Position numbers and translations under genes: made by a program. DNA of 64,000 nucleotides from DAOVXM01 sp963746255 (GTDB lineage: Bacteria > Chloroflexota > Anaerolineae > Anaerolineales > UBA4823), in NCBI GenBank assembly GCA_963746255.1, contig CAVVAJ010000009.1, positions 992,001 to 1,056,000 of the forward strand, in the 5' to 3' direction. Positions within the stretch are counted from its first letter, which is position 1. Every line of letters begins with the position of its first letter. Positions 16,494-25,995 of this stretch are shown here, piece after piece. Under the pieces are notes generated by a model. That model was not told the origin of the DNA, made no database searches, and worked only from the letters and a program-made list of their open reading frames with translations.

Positions 16494-17168
16494 TCAGAAC
16501 CCACGTTGTTGGCCTTGCCATGGCGGTTCATCTAGATTAATGTATTCTTCTACGCTTGGACCTTTTAAGGAGCGCAGACGCCAAAGCCCATAGAGATAAC
16601 TTATCACCAGCAAAACGATAATGGCTGGCCAACCGGTAAGCAGTTGAACAAATCCCAAAGTATCAGCTGCACCTTGTCGGTATAGATTGAATTGGACGAA
16701 AGCCCTGATACCAAAAAAGAACATCCAGGCTAATGTGACTTCACTGTAGGCTGGACGGACACGTGAATGCCAATACCAACCTAACGGCCAGCGGCGGGTT
16801 AAATGGCTCGTCCAAGCGACGAGCGGACGTTTCACCATAACGCTAACCAAGCATAGAATTGCCGTCAGGAGACCAGTGAGGATGCCTGGCAGATAATATC
16901 CTTCCGCGCGCCCCAAATACTGTGCAATTATCGTTGCCCCAACCACGCCAGCCATGCCAGCCAACGCATAACGAATAGGCTGTTGTTTTATCAGACGTAC
17001 CAGTGTAATGAGTCCTACGCTGGTCACAGCCCCAACGATACCGAATGTCAACCCTCTCCAACTATTGAGGATCAAAAAAACCACAGGGGGTATGAGCGAG
17101 TCGAGCCAGCGGCTTCTACCAGTAAAAACTGTCTTGAGCTCTGCGAGTATCTCCTCAAAGCGATCCAT
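16494..17168 (-). CDS. DUF3159-like multi-pass membrane protein
   Basis: 224 residues with about six hydrophobic helices. The features SWRGLTFGIVGAVTSVGLI, LGRAEGYYLPGI and TRRWPLGWYWHSRVR match my recollection of the DUF3159 family of Actinobacteria and Chloroflexota, whose function is unknown. Its ATG directly follows the TAG of the upstream gene, so the pair is translationally linked. Confidence 0.65.
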   Translation of the reverse strand: MDRFEEILAELKTVFTGRSRWLDSLIPPVVFLILNSWRGLTFGIVGAVTSVGLITLVRLIKQQPIRYALAGMAGVVGATIIAQYLGRAEGYYLPGILTGLLTAILCLVSVMVKRPLVAWTSHLTRRWPLGWYWHSRVRPAYSEVTLAWMFFFGIRAFVQFNLYRQGAADTLGFVQLLTGWPAIIVLLVISYLYGLWRLRSLKGPSVEEYINLDEPPWQGQQRGF

Positions 17169-17519
17169 CTAATCCGCGCCTGCTGTCCGATCAACTGCTC
17201 GTTTTCCCAGCCAAAAACGACGCCAGTCCCTTTGGCTCGTCTCCAACGCGATCACTGTGTATAGAGCGCCAGTGAAAAAACCCAGCACCATCATCAATAT
17301 GACCCAGATAATCGACCGCCAAGGCGATTTTTCCCGGTAGACTATCCAAATCGAGAAGAGTATGAAACCCACATATAGATCAACTAAAGACACAATACCC
17401 CAGGGATTGGACAGCAGCTCCCGTCCGTCTTGAAAGAAGCTGCCGACAATAAATCCATAAATCAAAGCCGCTGACATCGCCACCAGACATAACCAGGCTA
17501 ACACTCTCGCTGTACGCAT
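17169..17519 (-). CDS. Small DUF1475-like membrane protein
   Basis: 116 residues, three helices. The segment PWGIVSLVDLYVGFILFSIW followed by a short YREKSPWRS loop resembles DUF1475. Function unknown. First gene of a two-gene unit; the downstream ATG abuts its stop. Confidence 0.6.
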   Translation of the reverse strand: MRTARVLAWLCLVAMSAALIYGFIVGSFFQDGRELLSNPWGIVSLVDLYVGFILFSIWIVYREKSPWRSIIWVILMMVLGFFTGALYTVIALETSQRDWRRFWLGKRAVDRTAGAD

Positions 17520-17861
17520 TAGTCATCTCCACTTGGAACTTGTTTTTCTATATCTCTGTTTAATAATCTTACTTGGCCAGCTTACTTCTGTTTTGGAAAT
17601 CATGGAGTAACACCTTGGTTGTCTCCATGCACTCTCCATATCCGAGTTTGGAATCCTTCCCATTATTCAAGCATTATCACTACTGAGATAAACCTCAACA
17701 ATAGATACATGATAAATCGGCTGAAGACAGTCCACTAGCCTCCCGCGGCTGAGGAATAAGCCAGTCCGTCACCATTAATCCCGGGGTCCCCAATCCTGCA
17801 ATAATTTAAAGGAAATGTTTCCCATTAATGCGATTCTACCGTTTACCGAAAATATGCCGGT
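17520..17861. other. Gap without recognised genes
   Basis: 342 bases upstream of the DUF1475-like gene and downstream of the degV pseudogene. No coding, hairpin terminator or strong promoter signal was recognised. Confidence 0.4.
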
Positions 17862-18700
17862 CTATTCACTCGTGATTAAGGCAAAGCCCACTACCCCAGG
17901 CCAATATGCGCGCCTAAGACCGGAGTGACATCCACTGACAGCGGCTCGCTACGTGTTGGGAAGAGTTCCTTGGTTTGCTGCAGAAATCTCTGCGCAGCTT
18001 CAGGCGCATTCGTATGAACCAAAGCGATTGTTTCCAATGGTGCTAACTCCTCCGCCATCTGTATCACCCGTTTAATGGCTTTTCCTCTCGTTCGCACGCG
18101 TTCCGCACCTGGTTGTCCCGTGTGCATGGTCAGGATTGGTTTGATCTGCAATATGTTGCCGATGCCAGCCATAAACTTGTTCATGCGACCAACTTCTTCG
18201 AATATACTCTAGTGTACCCAAAGCTGCAATTACATGAGTGCGCTGTGCTTGCTCTTGGATGATATCCATAATCTCAGCTACACTGCACCTTCTTCGGCAA
18301 GCTGGGCTGCCTTTAGTACAACAAACCCGGTCCCCAGGCTGAGCTGCCCGGCATCATAGACCGTCACCTTGATTTTATCCATACCAAGCGCAGCTTTTTT
18401 AGCGACGCTGACCGTTGAGCTAAGGCTCTCGGATATATGTATCGATATAATCTCGCTGACTCCATCTGCGGTAAGGTCTTCATACGTATTTATAAAAGCG
18501 TCTATTCCGGGAGTGGCGGTCGTTGGAGGTGGATCGTAGTTTGGCATTCTTTCGTAGAATTCACGCCGGGTGATATCGACGCTATCGAGGTAGCTTTGAT
18601 CGCCCATATTGATATAGAGCGGAACTACTGAAATCGTATATTGGTCAAGCAGAGAGGCTGGCAAATCACACGTACTGTCTGTGACAATCCTGACTGACAT
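17862..18700 (-). pseudogene. DegV-family fatty-acid-binding protein, three frameshifts
   Basis: DegV proteins bind fatty acids for FakA-type kinases. The conserved start RIVTDSTCDLPASLL and the repeat VNKFMAG-like GRMNKFMAGIGNILQIKPIL are clear, but the frame breaks three times: near 18278 (after AEEGA), near 18205 (between YIRRS and GRMNK) and near 17898 (between GAHIG and PGVVGFALITSE). Read through, the protein would be about 280 residues, the normal family length, with start ATG 18700 behind AAGGAG. Three separate shifts make decay more likely than a sequencing error. Its promoter and operator remain intact. Confidence 0.85.
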
Positions 18701-18728
18701 TCCTATCACTCCTTATATCGATAGCAAA

Positions 18729-18766
18729 ATTCTAGCATATTGCAAAGGTTGTGTCAAGTTATTGCA
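18729..18766 (-). promoter_or_regulatory. degV promoter with three 11-bp direct repeats
   Basis: On the minus strand TTGACA (18757-18752), 17-base spacer, TAGAAT (18734-18729). Contiguous 11-mers TGCAATAACTT (18766-18756), GACACAACCTT (18755-18745) and TGCAATATGCT (18744-18734) cover it. Here the -35 falls in the middle repeat, unlike the other three sites. Confidence 0.75.
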
Positions 18767-18850
18767 AATTTTCAATTTACAAGACCCACTTCGCTTTGGG
18801 TATCAATGATCTAGCCCGATGGACGCCAAACCCTAGTTAGTTGATATCAC

Positions 18851-18899
18851 TGCAAATACTGTGCAATATATTGACATTATAGCTCATAAATGGTATGAT
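18851..18899 (+). promoter_or_regulatory. CarH-like gene promoter with three 11-bp direct repeats
   Basis: TTGACA (18871-18876), 17-base spacer, TATGAT (18894-18899). Repeats TGCAAATACTG (18851-18861), TGCAATATATT (18862-18872) and GACATTATAGC (18873-18883) overlap the -35, with a weaker unit just before (18840-18850). Suggests autoregulation; it faces the degV operator across about 85 bases. Confidence 0.78.
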
Positions 18900-18939
18900 T
18901 GTTCTAAAATCAAGGAATACGAAGTCATGAGAGGGCAAT

Positions 18940-20268
18940 ATGTCAGTAATGAGTAAAGAGCCAGCATATAACTTAAAGGTTGTCATGCGTGAAACCGGGA
19001 TAAAAGCGGATACGCTGCGCGCTTGGGAACGACGCTACGGCCTACCTCACCCTGAGCGTACTGCCGGGGGGCACCGTCTTTATTCCACTTATGACATTGA
19101 AATGATCAAATGGCTGATGGCTCGCCAGGGCGATGGCATGCGCATTCACCAGGCAGTCAATCTCTGGAATAGCCTGGAGCAGAGCGGCACCGACCCACTC
19201 GCTTCCGCTCTGCAAACCAGTTCTTCGCTTGGGCGAGCAACTGCGCGATCTGATCGTCTCTCCGGCAGCACTTTGGATGTGATCCGCCAGGAATGGATCA
19301 GTGCATGCATGGCATTCGACGAGGCCTCCGCGGAAAGTATCATTTCCCAAGCTTTCGCTCGGTACCCGCTGGAAACAGTTTGCTTGGAAGTTTTACGTAA
19401 AGGCATATCAGAGATCGGGACTTTGTGGTACCGCGGTGAATTGACTGTCCAGCAAGAGCATTTCGCCTCCGCGCTGGCAATTCGACGGATTAACACCTTG
19501 ATCTCAGCTGCACCTCCTGCCTCACGGCACGGACGTATCCTGGTTGGCTGCCCGGCCGGTGAAGACCATACCTTCTCGCCTTTATTAATCACCCTGTTTT
19601 TACGCTTCCGCGGTTGGGATGTCATCTACCTCGGCGCGAATGTGCCAAGCAACCGCTGGACCGCCACCATACAAAGGTCTAACCCAAATCTAATAGTGCT
19701 GTCCGCCCAACAATTGACCTCCGCTGCCAGCCTTTTCGAGATGGCAGTGCAAGCGCGTGAACTCAACATTCCGGTCGCCTACGGTGGTTTAATCTTTAAT
19801 ACGATACCTGCGCTGCGCAAGCGCATTCCAGGTTATTTTATTGGTGAATCACTTGATGATGCGGCTCTAAATAGTGAGCAGCTACTCACAACACCCCAGG
19901 TGCTGCAAGATATCGCACCGATTGGAGAACGTTATCACCTAGCTCTAAAACTGTATATTGAGAAGCTCCAACTCATTGAATCACATATTTGGGAAAACAC
20001 CCAGACGAACGGGCTCAAAGAGCACTATTTGTCGCACGCAAATAACTTCCTCGCCCAAGATATCACAGCAGCATTGCGGTTGGGCGATTTGAACTTCATC
20101 CAGCCTGATCTGCACTGGATTTCTAAATTATTGGAGAACTTTGAGATGCATCCCGACTTGCTGACCAAATACTTGGAAATTTACCGCCAGGGTGTGGCTG
20201 CGCACCTTGATGAGGGTGCTCAACCGATCACCGCTTGGTTGGACATGGTCATCGAAAACGGTTTATAG
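18940..20268 (+). CDS. MerR-family B12-binding regulator, CarH/LitR type
   Basis: 442 residues. The MerR HTH at about 11-75 includes TLRAWERRYGLPHPERT and GGHRLYS. The middle four-helix bundle carries W163 and E173-H174 (LWYRG..QQEH), the exact W-x9-EH spacing of CarH that caps adenosylcobalamin. The Rossmann B12 domain has GEDH with His210 as the lower cobalt ligand. In the family, adenosylcobalamin drives tetramer repression in the dark and light breaks it. The second His next to Trp that forms the photo-adduct in Thermus CarH is Tyr164 here, so the photochemistry may differ. A C-terminal 110-residue extension is additional. Head of a six-gene run. Confidence 0.88.
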   Translation: MSVMSKEPAYNLKVVMRETGIKADTLRAWERRYGLPHPERTAGGHRLYSTYDIEMIKWLMARQGDGMRIHQAVNLWNSLEQSGTDPLASALQTSSSLGRATARSDRLSGSTLDVIRQEWISACMAFDEASAESIISQAFARYPLETVCLEVLRKGISEIGTLWYRGELTVQQEHFASALAIRRINTLISAAPPASRHGRILVGCPAGEDHTFSPLLITLFLRFRGWDVIYLGANVPSNRWTATIQRSNPNLIVLSAQQLTSAASLFEMAVQARELNIPVAYGGLIFNTIPALRKRIPGYFIGESLDDAALNSEQLLTTPQVLQDIAPIGERYHLALKLYIEKLQLIESHIWENTQTNGLKEHYLSHANNFLAQDITAALRLGDLNFIQPDLHWISKLLENFEMHPDLLTKYLEIYRQGVAAHLDEGAQPITAWLDMVIENGL

Positions 20269-20283
20269 AAAAGGAGCAATCCA

Positions 20284-21210
20284 ATGCGAGTACTTATATC
20301 TGGAGGCAACGGCTTGATCGGACGAGCCTTAACTGCCCACCTTGTCACGGAAAACTACGAAGTTGTTATCCTCAGCCGCACACCAGGAAAAGTTTCCGGG
20401 CTGCCAGAGAATGCCCGAGTTGTTAAGTGGGACGGAATGACAACCCGCGGATGGGGACACCTGGTGAACGGTTCGCATGCAATCGTGAATTTAGCCGGCG
20501 AAAACATTGCCGGTGAAGGCTTTTTCCCCACTCGTTGGACCACTGAACGAAAAAAGCGGATTCGAGCAAGCCGCACCGATCCAGGCCAAGCCATCATCGA
20601 AGCAATCATGGCTGCCCAAAAAAAGCCCGAAGTTTTGGTACAGTCTTCAGCTATCGGTTATTACGGCACGCTCAATGACCAAAAAGTTGATGAATCCGCC
20701 CCAGTAGGAAATGATTTCCTGGCGAAATTTTGCAAGGAATGGGAAGCGACAACCGCATATGCGGAAAAAATTGGTGTCCGCAGAGTCATTACCCGCTCTG
20801 GTATCGTACTTTCAAAAGAGAACGGTGCTCTGCCGCGCATGATGCTGCCCTTCAAACTTTTCGCTGGTGGGCCTTTCGGTAGCGGTCAGCAATACGTCTC
20901 TTGGATTCATTTGGACGATGAGGTTGCTGCTATCCGCTTCCTAATCGAACATCCGGAAACCAGCGGTGTTTACAATCTCACCTCCCCCACTCCCCGTACG
21001 AACGCGGATTTTGGCCGGACACTCGCAAAGGTTATGAAGAGACCCTATTATCTGCCAGTACCTGGGTTTGCTTTGAAAGCCGCTTTTGGTAAAGTGACCA
21101 CTGTAGTATTGGATGGTCAGCGGGTTATACCAACGCGCTTGCAAGAGAGCGGTTTCAATTTCCAATTTCCTGAATTAGAACCTGCTTTGCAGGACACTTT
21201 GACCGGATGA
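20284..21210 (+). CDS. TIGR01777-type SDR epimerase-like protein
   Basis: 308 residues, NAD(P)-binding extended SDR. N-terminal SGGNGLIGRALTAHL nucleotide loop, NLAGENIAG, SSAIGYYG with the catalytic Tyr region, and WIHLDDEVAAI and YNLTSPTPRTNADF near the C-terminus are typical of TIGR01777 proteins (YfcH/SDR39U1 group), whose substrate is unknown. AAGGAG precedes the ATG, 15 bases after the regulator. Its stop overlaps the next start (ATGA). This family often sits beside photolyase and B12-MerR genes. Confidence 0.87.
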   Translation: MRVLISGGNGLIGRALTAHLVTENYEVVILSRTPGKVSGLPENARVVKWDGMTTRGWGHLVNGSHAIVNLAGENIAGEGFFPTRWTTERKKRIRASRTDPGQAIIEAIMAAQKKPEVLVQSSAIGYYGTLNDQKVDESAPVGNDFLAKFCKEWEATTAYAEKIGVRRVITRSGIVLSKENGALPRMMLPFKLFAGGPFGSGQQYVSWIHLDDEVAAIRFLIEHPETSGVYNLTSPTPRTNADFGRTLAKVMKRPYYLPVPGFALKAAFGKVTTVVLDGQRVIPTRLQESGFNFQFPELEPALQDTLTG

Positions 21211-21644
21211 GATCATATACCCACCGTTTCCGGGTAAAGGCTTCGCTTGACAAGGTTACAGCCTTCCATGGTGATACGCGCGCGCTAAAACAATTGACGC
21301 CGCCGCCGCTGATCGTATGCTTCAATGACATTGAACCGCTCGCGGAAGGTTCGATAGCGGATTTTACATTGTGGCTTGGACCGTTACCTATTCGCTGGGT
21401 GGCTAAACATCATGATGTCCATCAATCTGGTTTCCGCGATATTCAGGTAAGGGGACCCTTTCAAGCCTGGGAGCAAATCCACTCTTTCGTTCAACTCACT
21501 GAAAACGAAACGGAAGTACTCGATCACATCCAAGCCCTGCCCTCACAACACCTTTTTCGGGGGATTATTAGCCGCTTGATGTGGCTCAATCTGCCAATCC
21601 TATTTGCCTATCGCGCCTGGAAGACGAAGCGAGCTTTGGAATGA
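21207..21644 (+). CDS. SRPBCC-family (START/Bet v1-like) protein
   Basis: 145 residues. The pattern of an N-terminal beta strand with FRVKASLDKVTAFHGDTRALKQL, TPPPLIV, then GPFQAWEQIHSF and DHIQALPSQ fits the SRPBCC hydrophobic-ligand fold found next to TIGR01777 proteins. Ligand unknown; lipid or isoprenoid is plausible from context. Overlaps both neighbours by four bases, so translation is coupled. Confidence 0.8.
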   Translation: MRSYTHRFRVKASLDKVTAFHGDTRALKQLTPPPLIVCFNDIEPLAEGSIADFTLWLGPLPIRWVAKHHDVHQSGFRDIQVRGPFQAWEQIHSFVQLTENETEVLDHIQALPSQHLFRGIISRLMWLNLPILFAYRAWKTKRALE

Positions 21645-23209
21645 GCAATAAAGCAGTGATCATCGGAGCCGGATATGGCGGTCTTACCACTGCGGCCGAG
21701 TTAGCACGCGCCGGCTGGGATGTCACCGTACTTGAGGCACATATATACCCGGGAGGATGTGCAGGGACATTCTACCACCAAGGTTATATCTTTGAAGCCG
21801 GAGCAACCTTGGCAGGCGGTTTTGCACCCGGCGCCCCGATGGATTTGTTAGGAAAGCATTTCGGTATTGATTGGGGCGGCCGCCGCGACTCGCTCCCGAT
21901 GATGGTTCACTTATTAGATTATGAGCCCATTCACCGCTGGAGCGACAGCGAGCAGTGGAGAGATGAACGCCAGCGTATGTTTGGCACCCAAACAGAACCG
22001 TTTTGGGAGTGGCAAGAGAACACTGCCGACGTGTTATGGGATTTCGCTTTGCGATTACCCCTTTGGCCTCCCCAGAGGTTTTCCGAGCTGTGCTCACTCA
22101 TCCAATCTGGTAGCGGGTGGATCCGTACTTCTACACGGTCAGGGAATTTCACGAAACTTCCCCGTTTGGTCGCTGATGCTTTCAGTCCGGTCGCCACCCA
22201 TTTGCCCGATCGCTCTGGTAGGTTGCGGTTGTTCGTTGATGCGCAGCTGCTTATCGCTTCACAAACTACCAGCCCATACGCAAATGCCTTATATGGGGCA
22301 GTAGCATTGGACTTACCTCGCCAGGGAGTAGTACACCTGATGGGTGGTATAGGAAGTATGGCTAGCAAGCTGGTAGACAAAATCGCGGCGTACGGCGGCG
22401 AGGTGCGCTTTCGCCATGAGGTGACATGTGTCATCCACAAACCACCAGCAGCTACTGAGATCCATACAAAACGCGATGGGATATTTACTGCTGATGCGGT
22501 GATTTTCAATTTACCACCGTGGAATATCAGCGGACTTATCGAGGAAGAGCTGCCCAAAAAGCTACGTAGGCTACCTAAGCAGCCGCATGATGGATGGGGT
22601 GCATTCATGCTGTACCTGGGTATTACGGATACTGCCCTGCCATCCGATTTTCCTCTTCATCATCAGGTTGTCACAAATGAACCGCTTGCGGAGGGCAATA
22701 GTGTTTTCCTGTCTATAAGCCCAATCTGGGACCATGGGCGTGCTCCGACTGGGAAGCGCGCAATAACCATTTCGTCCCACACCAAACTATCTCCGTGGTG
22801 GGAGCTGGTGAATGATGACCCTCAGCAGTATGAGACGCGCAAAGAAAAGTACCAGGCGCGTATGCTTTCTGCCGCTGAGTATGCCATTCCAGGGCTTCAG
22901 CAAGCCATTGAATTGATGCTGCCCGCAACGCCAGTAACTTTCCAGCGCTTCACTCGCCGTGCCTGGGGATGGGTAGGTGGGTTTCCACAAACTAGTTTAT
23001 TCCGAACATGGGGACCCCGGCTAGCAAAAGATGTCTGGATGGTCGGAGATTCGATTTTTCCCGGGCAGTCTATCCCCTCCGTTATGCTCGGTGGGCTGCG
23101 TACTGCGCGCGCCATTCTTTCCGAAAAATCATCATTATCCCGAGGCTGCTCGAGCGGATTGCAACCTAGGCAATCCGAAATAGTACAAAAGGACATTTCC
23201 CCCGCATAA
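21641..23209 (+). CDS. CrtI/CrtISO-like FAD-dependent oxidoreductase
   Basis: About 522 residues. N-terminal FAD motif VIIGAGYGGLTTAAELARAG and LEAHIYPGGCAGTF; C-terminal WMVGDSIFPGQSIPSVMLGG, the second FAD-contact motif of phytoene desaturases and carotene isomerases. A carotenoid or related polyene/lipid substrate is likely but unproven. No phytoene synthase is in the window, so this may act on imported or other substrates. Start ATG overlaps the previous stop (ATGA). The C-terminal 30 residues after ILSEK are unusual and may be a degenerate tail. Confidence 0.82.
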   Translation: MSNKAVIIGAGYGGLTTAAELARAGWDVTVLEAHIYPGGCAGTFYHQGYIFEAGATLAGGFAPGAPMDLLGKHFGIDWGGRRDSLPMMVHLLDYEPIHRWSDSEQWRDERQRMFGTQTEPFWEWQENTADVLWDFALRLPLWPPQRFSELCSLIQSGSGWIRTSTRSGNFTKLPRLVADAFSPVATHLPDRSGRLRLFVDAQLLIASQTTSPYANALYGAVALDLPRQGVVHLMGGIGSMASKLVDKIAAYGGEVRFRHEVTCVIHKPPAATEIHTKRDGIFTADAVIFNLPPWNISGLIEEELPKKLRRLPKQPHDGWGAFMLYLGITDTALPSDFPLHHQVVTNEPLAEGNSVFLSISPIWDHGRAPTGKRAITISSHTKLSPWWELVNDDPQQYETRKEKYQARMLSAAEYAIPGLQQAIELMLPATPVTFQRFTRRAWGWVGGFPQTSLFRTWGPRLAKDVWMVGDSIFPGQSIPSVMLGGLRTARAILSEKSSLSRGCSSGLQPRQSEIVQKDISPA

Positions 23210-23245
23210 CCGCGGTCACAGCAAGATGTACTCAAGGAGTATGAA

Positions 23246-24199
23246 ATGAAAGTTGGAATACTCGGTGCTGGGCAGGTGGGTGCAACCACCGCTTATGCGA
23301 TGGTAATGCGAGGGATTGGCCGAGAGATAGTTCTAGTTGATGTGAATCAAGCGTGTGCCCAGGCTGAAGCAGATGATATCTCTCATGCAGTCCCATTCGC
23401 GAACCCGCTATATGTCCATTCCGGTAATTATGAAGACTTGCATGACAGCCGGGTGGTGATCATCACTGCGGGGGTCGCCCAAAAACCGAGTGAAACGAGG
23501 CTTCAGCTGCTTCAGCGCAACGCCGAAATTTTTAATGACCTCGTACCGAAAGTCATTCAACATGCACCTGATACAATCTTATTGGTTGCCACAAATCCAG
23601 TGGATGTGATGACACATCTCACGGCGCAGATTGCCAAGGGGTACGGCATCCCGTCCGCACACGTGATCGGCTCAGGTACCACGCTGGATACCGCCCGGTT
23701 TCGCACTCTGCTTGGAAAGCATCTCGGCGTTGATTCACAGCACGTCCATGGTTATGTGCTTGGCGAGCATGGCGATTCTGAAGTCCTTTCTTGGTCCATG
23801 GTGACCGTTGGCGGGGTTCCATTAGATGAGTTTTGCCGCCAATGGGATATTTGTACTGATGAGGGAATCAAACAAGAAATCGCACAGAAGGTCCGCCAGG
23901 CTGCATACACAATTATCAAGGGTAAGGGTGCGACAAATTACGGCATCGGCAGCGCATTGGCACGCATCGTGGAGGTAATATTGCGCGACCAACGCTCTCT
24001 GCTCACCGTCTGCACTCCAGTGGATGACGTTGCCGGAATTTCGGATGTGACAATTTCACTACCTCACCTCGTAGGAGGTGCTGGCATCTTGGATACCATT
24101 CAGTTGCCGATAACGCTTGATAACCAAGAAGAGGCGGATTTGCGAAAAAGCGCCCAGATCGTTAAAACAGCCTATTCAACCATGACCAAAGGTAAATAA
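23246..24199 (+). CDS. ldh: L-lactate dehydrogenase
   Basis: Interconverts pyruvate and L-lactate with NAD. 317 residues, normal length. NAD loop GAGQVGATTA, substrate loop AGVAQKPSETRLQLLQRN (Gln before KP marks lactate rather than malate specificity), NPVDVM, Arg in TTLDTARFR, and catalytic GEHGDSE are all present. CAAGGAG precedes the ATG. Lies within the photolyase run, 36 bases after the oxidoreductase and 8 before phrB; its place in a light-response unit is unexplained. Confidence 0.92.
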   Translation: MKVGILGAGQVGATTAYAMVMRGIGREIVLVDVNQACAQAEADDISHAVPFANPLYVHSGNYEDLHDSRVVIITAGVAQKPSETRLQLLQRNAEIFNDLVPKVIQHAPDTILLVATNPVDVMTHLTAQIAKGYGIPSAHVIGSGTTLDTARFRTLLGKHLGVDSQHVHGYVLGEHGDSEVLSWSMVTVGGVPLDEFCRQWDICTDEGIKQEIAQKVRQAAYTIIKGKGATNYGIGSALARIVEVILRDQRSLLTVCTPVDDVAGISDVTISLPHLVGGAGILDTIQLPITLDNQEEADLRKSAQIVKTAYSTMTKGK

Positions 24200-24207
24200 C
24201 TATTATT

Positions 24208-25674
24208 ATGCCTTCTAATAACTGCGTATCCATCTGGTGGATCCGCCGGGATATAAGGATTAACGATAATCCAGCCCTGCACGCCGCTCTCGCAGCAGGG
24301 GAGCAGGTGCTACCAGTGTTCATACTCGACCCGCAACTGCTGAATACTAAAAATTTCAGTCAGATCCGCTTTTCATTTCTGGTTGGCGGATTACGCGAAC
24401 TTGAAATGGAACTTCGGAAACGGAACTCACGACTAGTACTGCGAGCAGGGAAACCGGCTGAGGTTCTGGTGCAAATCGCATCCGAAATCCGTCTCGAGGG
24501 TATCTTTGCCGAAGCCGATTTCTCACCTTATGCCCGTAAGCGCGATTGCTCTGTGGCAGAAATCTTGCCCCTTGAATTGGTGGGCAGCCCAGGGGTTGCC
24601 CATCCTCAAGCTGTCCTAAAGTCAAATGGCCAGCCGTATAGCGTCTATACACCCTATATGCGCGCTTGGAAAGACATTTATAAGCCACAGTTCTCAAACT
24701 TGTTGCCAGCTCCAGAAAGGATCCCAACTCCGTCAGAGGTGGATTCAGCAACCTTCCTAGAGGATATGAGTGTTATTTCAAGGCTGCCATTTACACCCGG
24801 GGAACAAGCCGCACGCATCAGTTTGGGGAAATTCTTCGCTATACATACAGAAGATATCAATAACTCATACTCAGGTTGTTCAACCATATTATCTTACGAT
24901 GAACTCCGCGATCGGGTGGATGTTGATGGAACATCCAAGGTTTCCCCATATCTACATTTCGGTATGATCTCTGCTCGACAGGCAGCTGTCTCAGCTTTAG
25001 AAGCGATAAATTCTGCGCCTACAGCTTCGCACCGTAAAGGCGCCGAAACGTGGTTGAATCAATTGATCTGGCGGGATTTTTACCTCGCGATTTTGTATCA
25101 CTTCCCTCTTGTGGTCCGAACTAGTTTCCGCCCTGCTTTGCGTTCGCTCCGATGGCGAAAGGATGAGGCTGAATTTACCGCTTGGTCTCGCGGCCAAACG
25201 GGTTACCCAATCGTTGACGCCGGTATGCGCCAACTGCTTTCAACTGGCTGGATGCACAACCGCGCACGTATGATCGTAGCATCTTTTTTGGTAAAAGACT
25301 TACTCATCGATTGGCGCTGGGGTGAACGATGGTTTATGCAAAACCTCATTGATGGGGATCTAGCCGCGAACAACGGTGGCTGGCAGTGGACCGCTGGAAC
25401 GGGTACTGATGCGGCGCCATATTTCCGAGTTTTCAATCCCGTCCTTCAGTCGCGTAAATTTGATCCACACGGTTCATATATCCGGCGCTGGGTTCCGGAG
25501 TTGGCAAAAGTGCCTGATAGATACATCCACAACCCATGGGAAATGCCCAAAGAGCACCAAAAACAATACAGCTCCCACATCGGTCAGGATTACCCCCATC
25601 CAATCATCGATCATGCGTACGCGCGGCAGAGGGCCCTTGATTTCTACAAAAAAGCCCAACAGAATGCACGCTGA
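24208..25674 (+). CDS. phrB: Deoxyribodipyrimidine photolyase
   Basis: Uses reduced FAD and blue light to split cyclobutane pyrimidine dimers. 488 residues. N-terminal antenna domain starts WWIRRDIRINDNPAL. The C-terminal FAD domain has EAINSAPTA, WRDFY, GQTGYPIVDAGMRQL, GWMHNRARMIVASFL, DWRWGERWF and NNGGWQWTAGTGTDAAPYFR, all class I photolyase signatures. Last gene of the run led by the B12 regulator, which fits light induction. No ribosome site is obvious; eight bases separate it from ldh, so coupling is likely. Confidence 0.95.
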   Translation: MPSNNCVSIWWIRRDIRINDNPALHAALAAGEQVLPVFILDPQLLNTKNFSQIRFSFLVGGLRELEMELRKRNSRLVLRAGKPAEVLVQIASEIRLEGIFAEADFSPYARKRDCSVAEILPLELVGSPGVAHPQAVLKSNGQPYSVYTPYMRAWKDIYKPQFSNLLPAPERIPTPSEVDSATFLEDMSVISRLPFTPGEQAARISLGKFFAIHTEDINNSYSGCSTILSYDELRDRVDVDGTSKVSPYLHFGMISARQAAVSALEAINSAPTASHRKGAETWLNQLIWRDFYLAILYHFPLVVRTSFRPALRSLRWRKDEAEFTAWSRGQTGYPIVDAGMRQLLSTGWMHNRARMIVASFLVKDLLIDWRWGERWFMQNLIDGDLAANNGGWQWTAGTGTDAAPYFRVFNPVLQSRKFDPHGSYIRRWVPELAKVPDRYIHNPWEMPKEHQKQYSSHIGQDYPHPIIDHAYARQRALDFYKKAQQNAR

Positions 25675-25995
25675 CCAAAGTCCAGCGTAACCGAAGCAGC
25701 CGGACCACAAATAAACCCGTAATCTTAGGACTCAGCTGGACAGACATACTTTCCAGAATGCTATCCAGGAATTCTTCAATGCGAGATATGCTGAACTCGG
25801 AATAGAATTCTTTTTCCCCAAATATAATCGACATACCACCCAGAGAACTATCCTTGGTGGAATTGTATACATGACAAGCATATAATGATTTTCCGAAAAC
25901 ATACGGTATTGAGCAGTATTTAGTTCAATTTTTCCAGGTAGAATCAAGTAGTTGGTTTTGTTGCTGAAGTAGTAATTTATCATGTGGAGAAAATT
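25675..25995. other. Gap between photolyase and Rieske genes
   Basis: About 320 bases. It contains TATAAT near 25881 but with no well-spaced -35, and TTGTATACATGACAA (about 25862), a small dyad. None of the 11-bp repeats was found. No terminator was recognised. Confidence 0.35.

Noticed and set aside
25604..25834. Minus-strand 76-codon reading frame between photolyase and Rieske genes.
   Set aside because: It overlaps the photolyase 3' end, has no ribosome site and no recognisable family.
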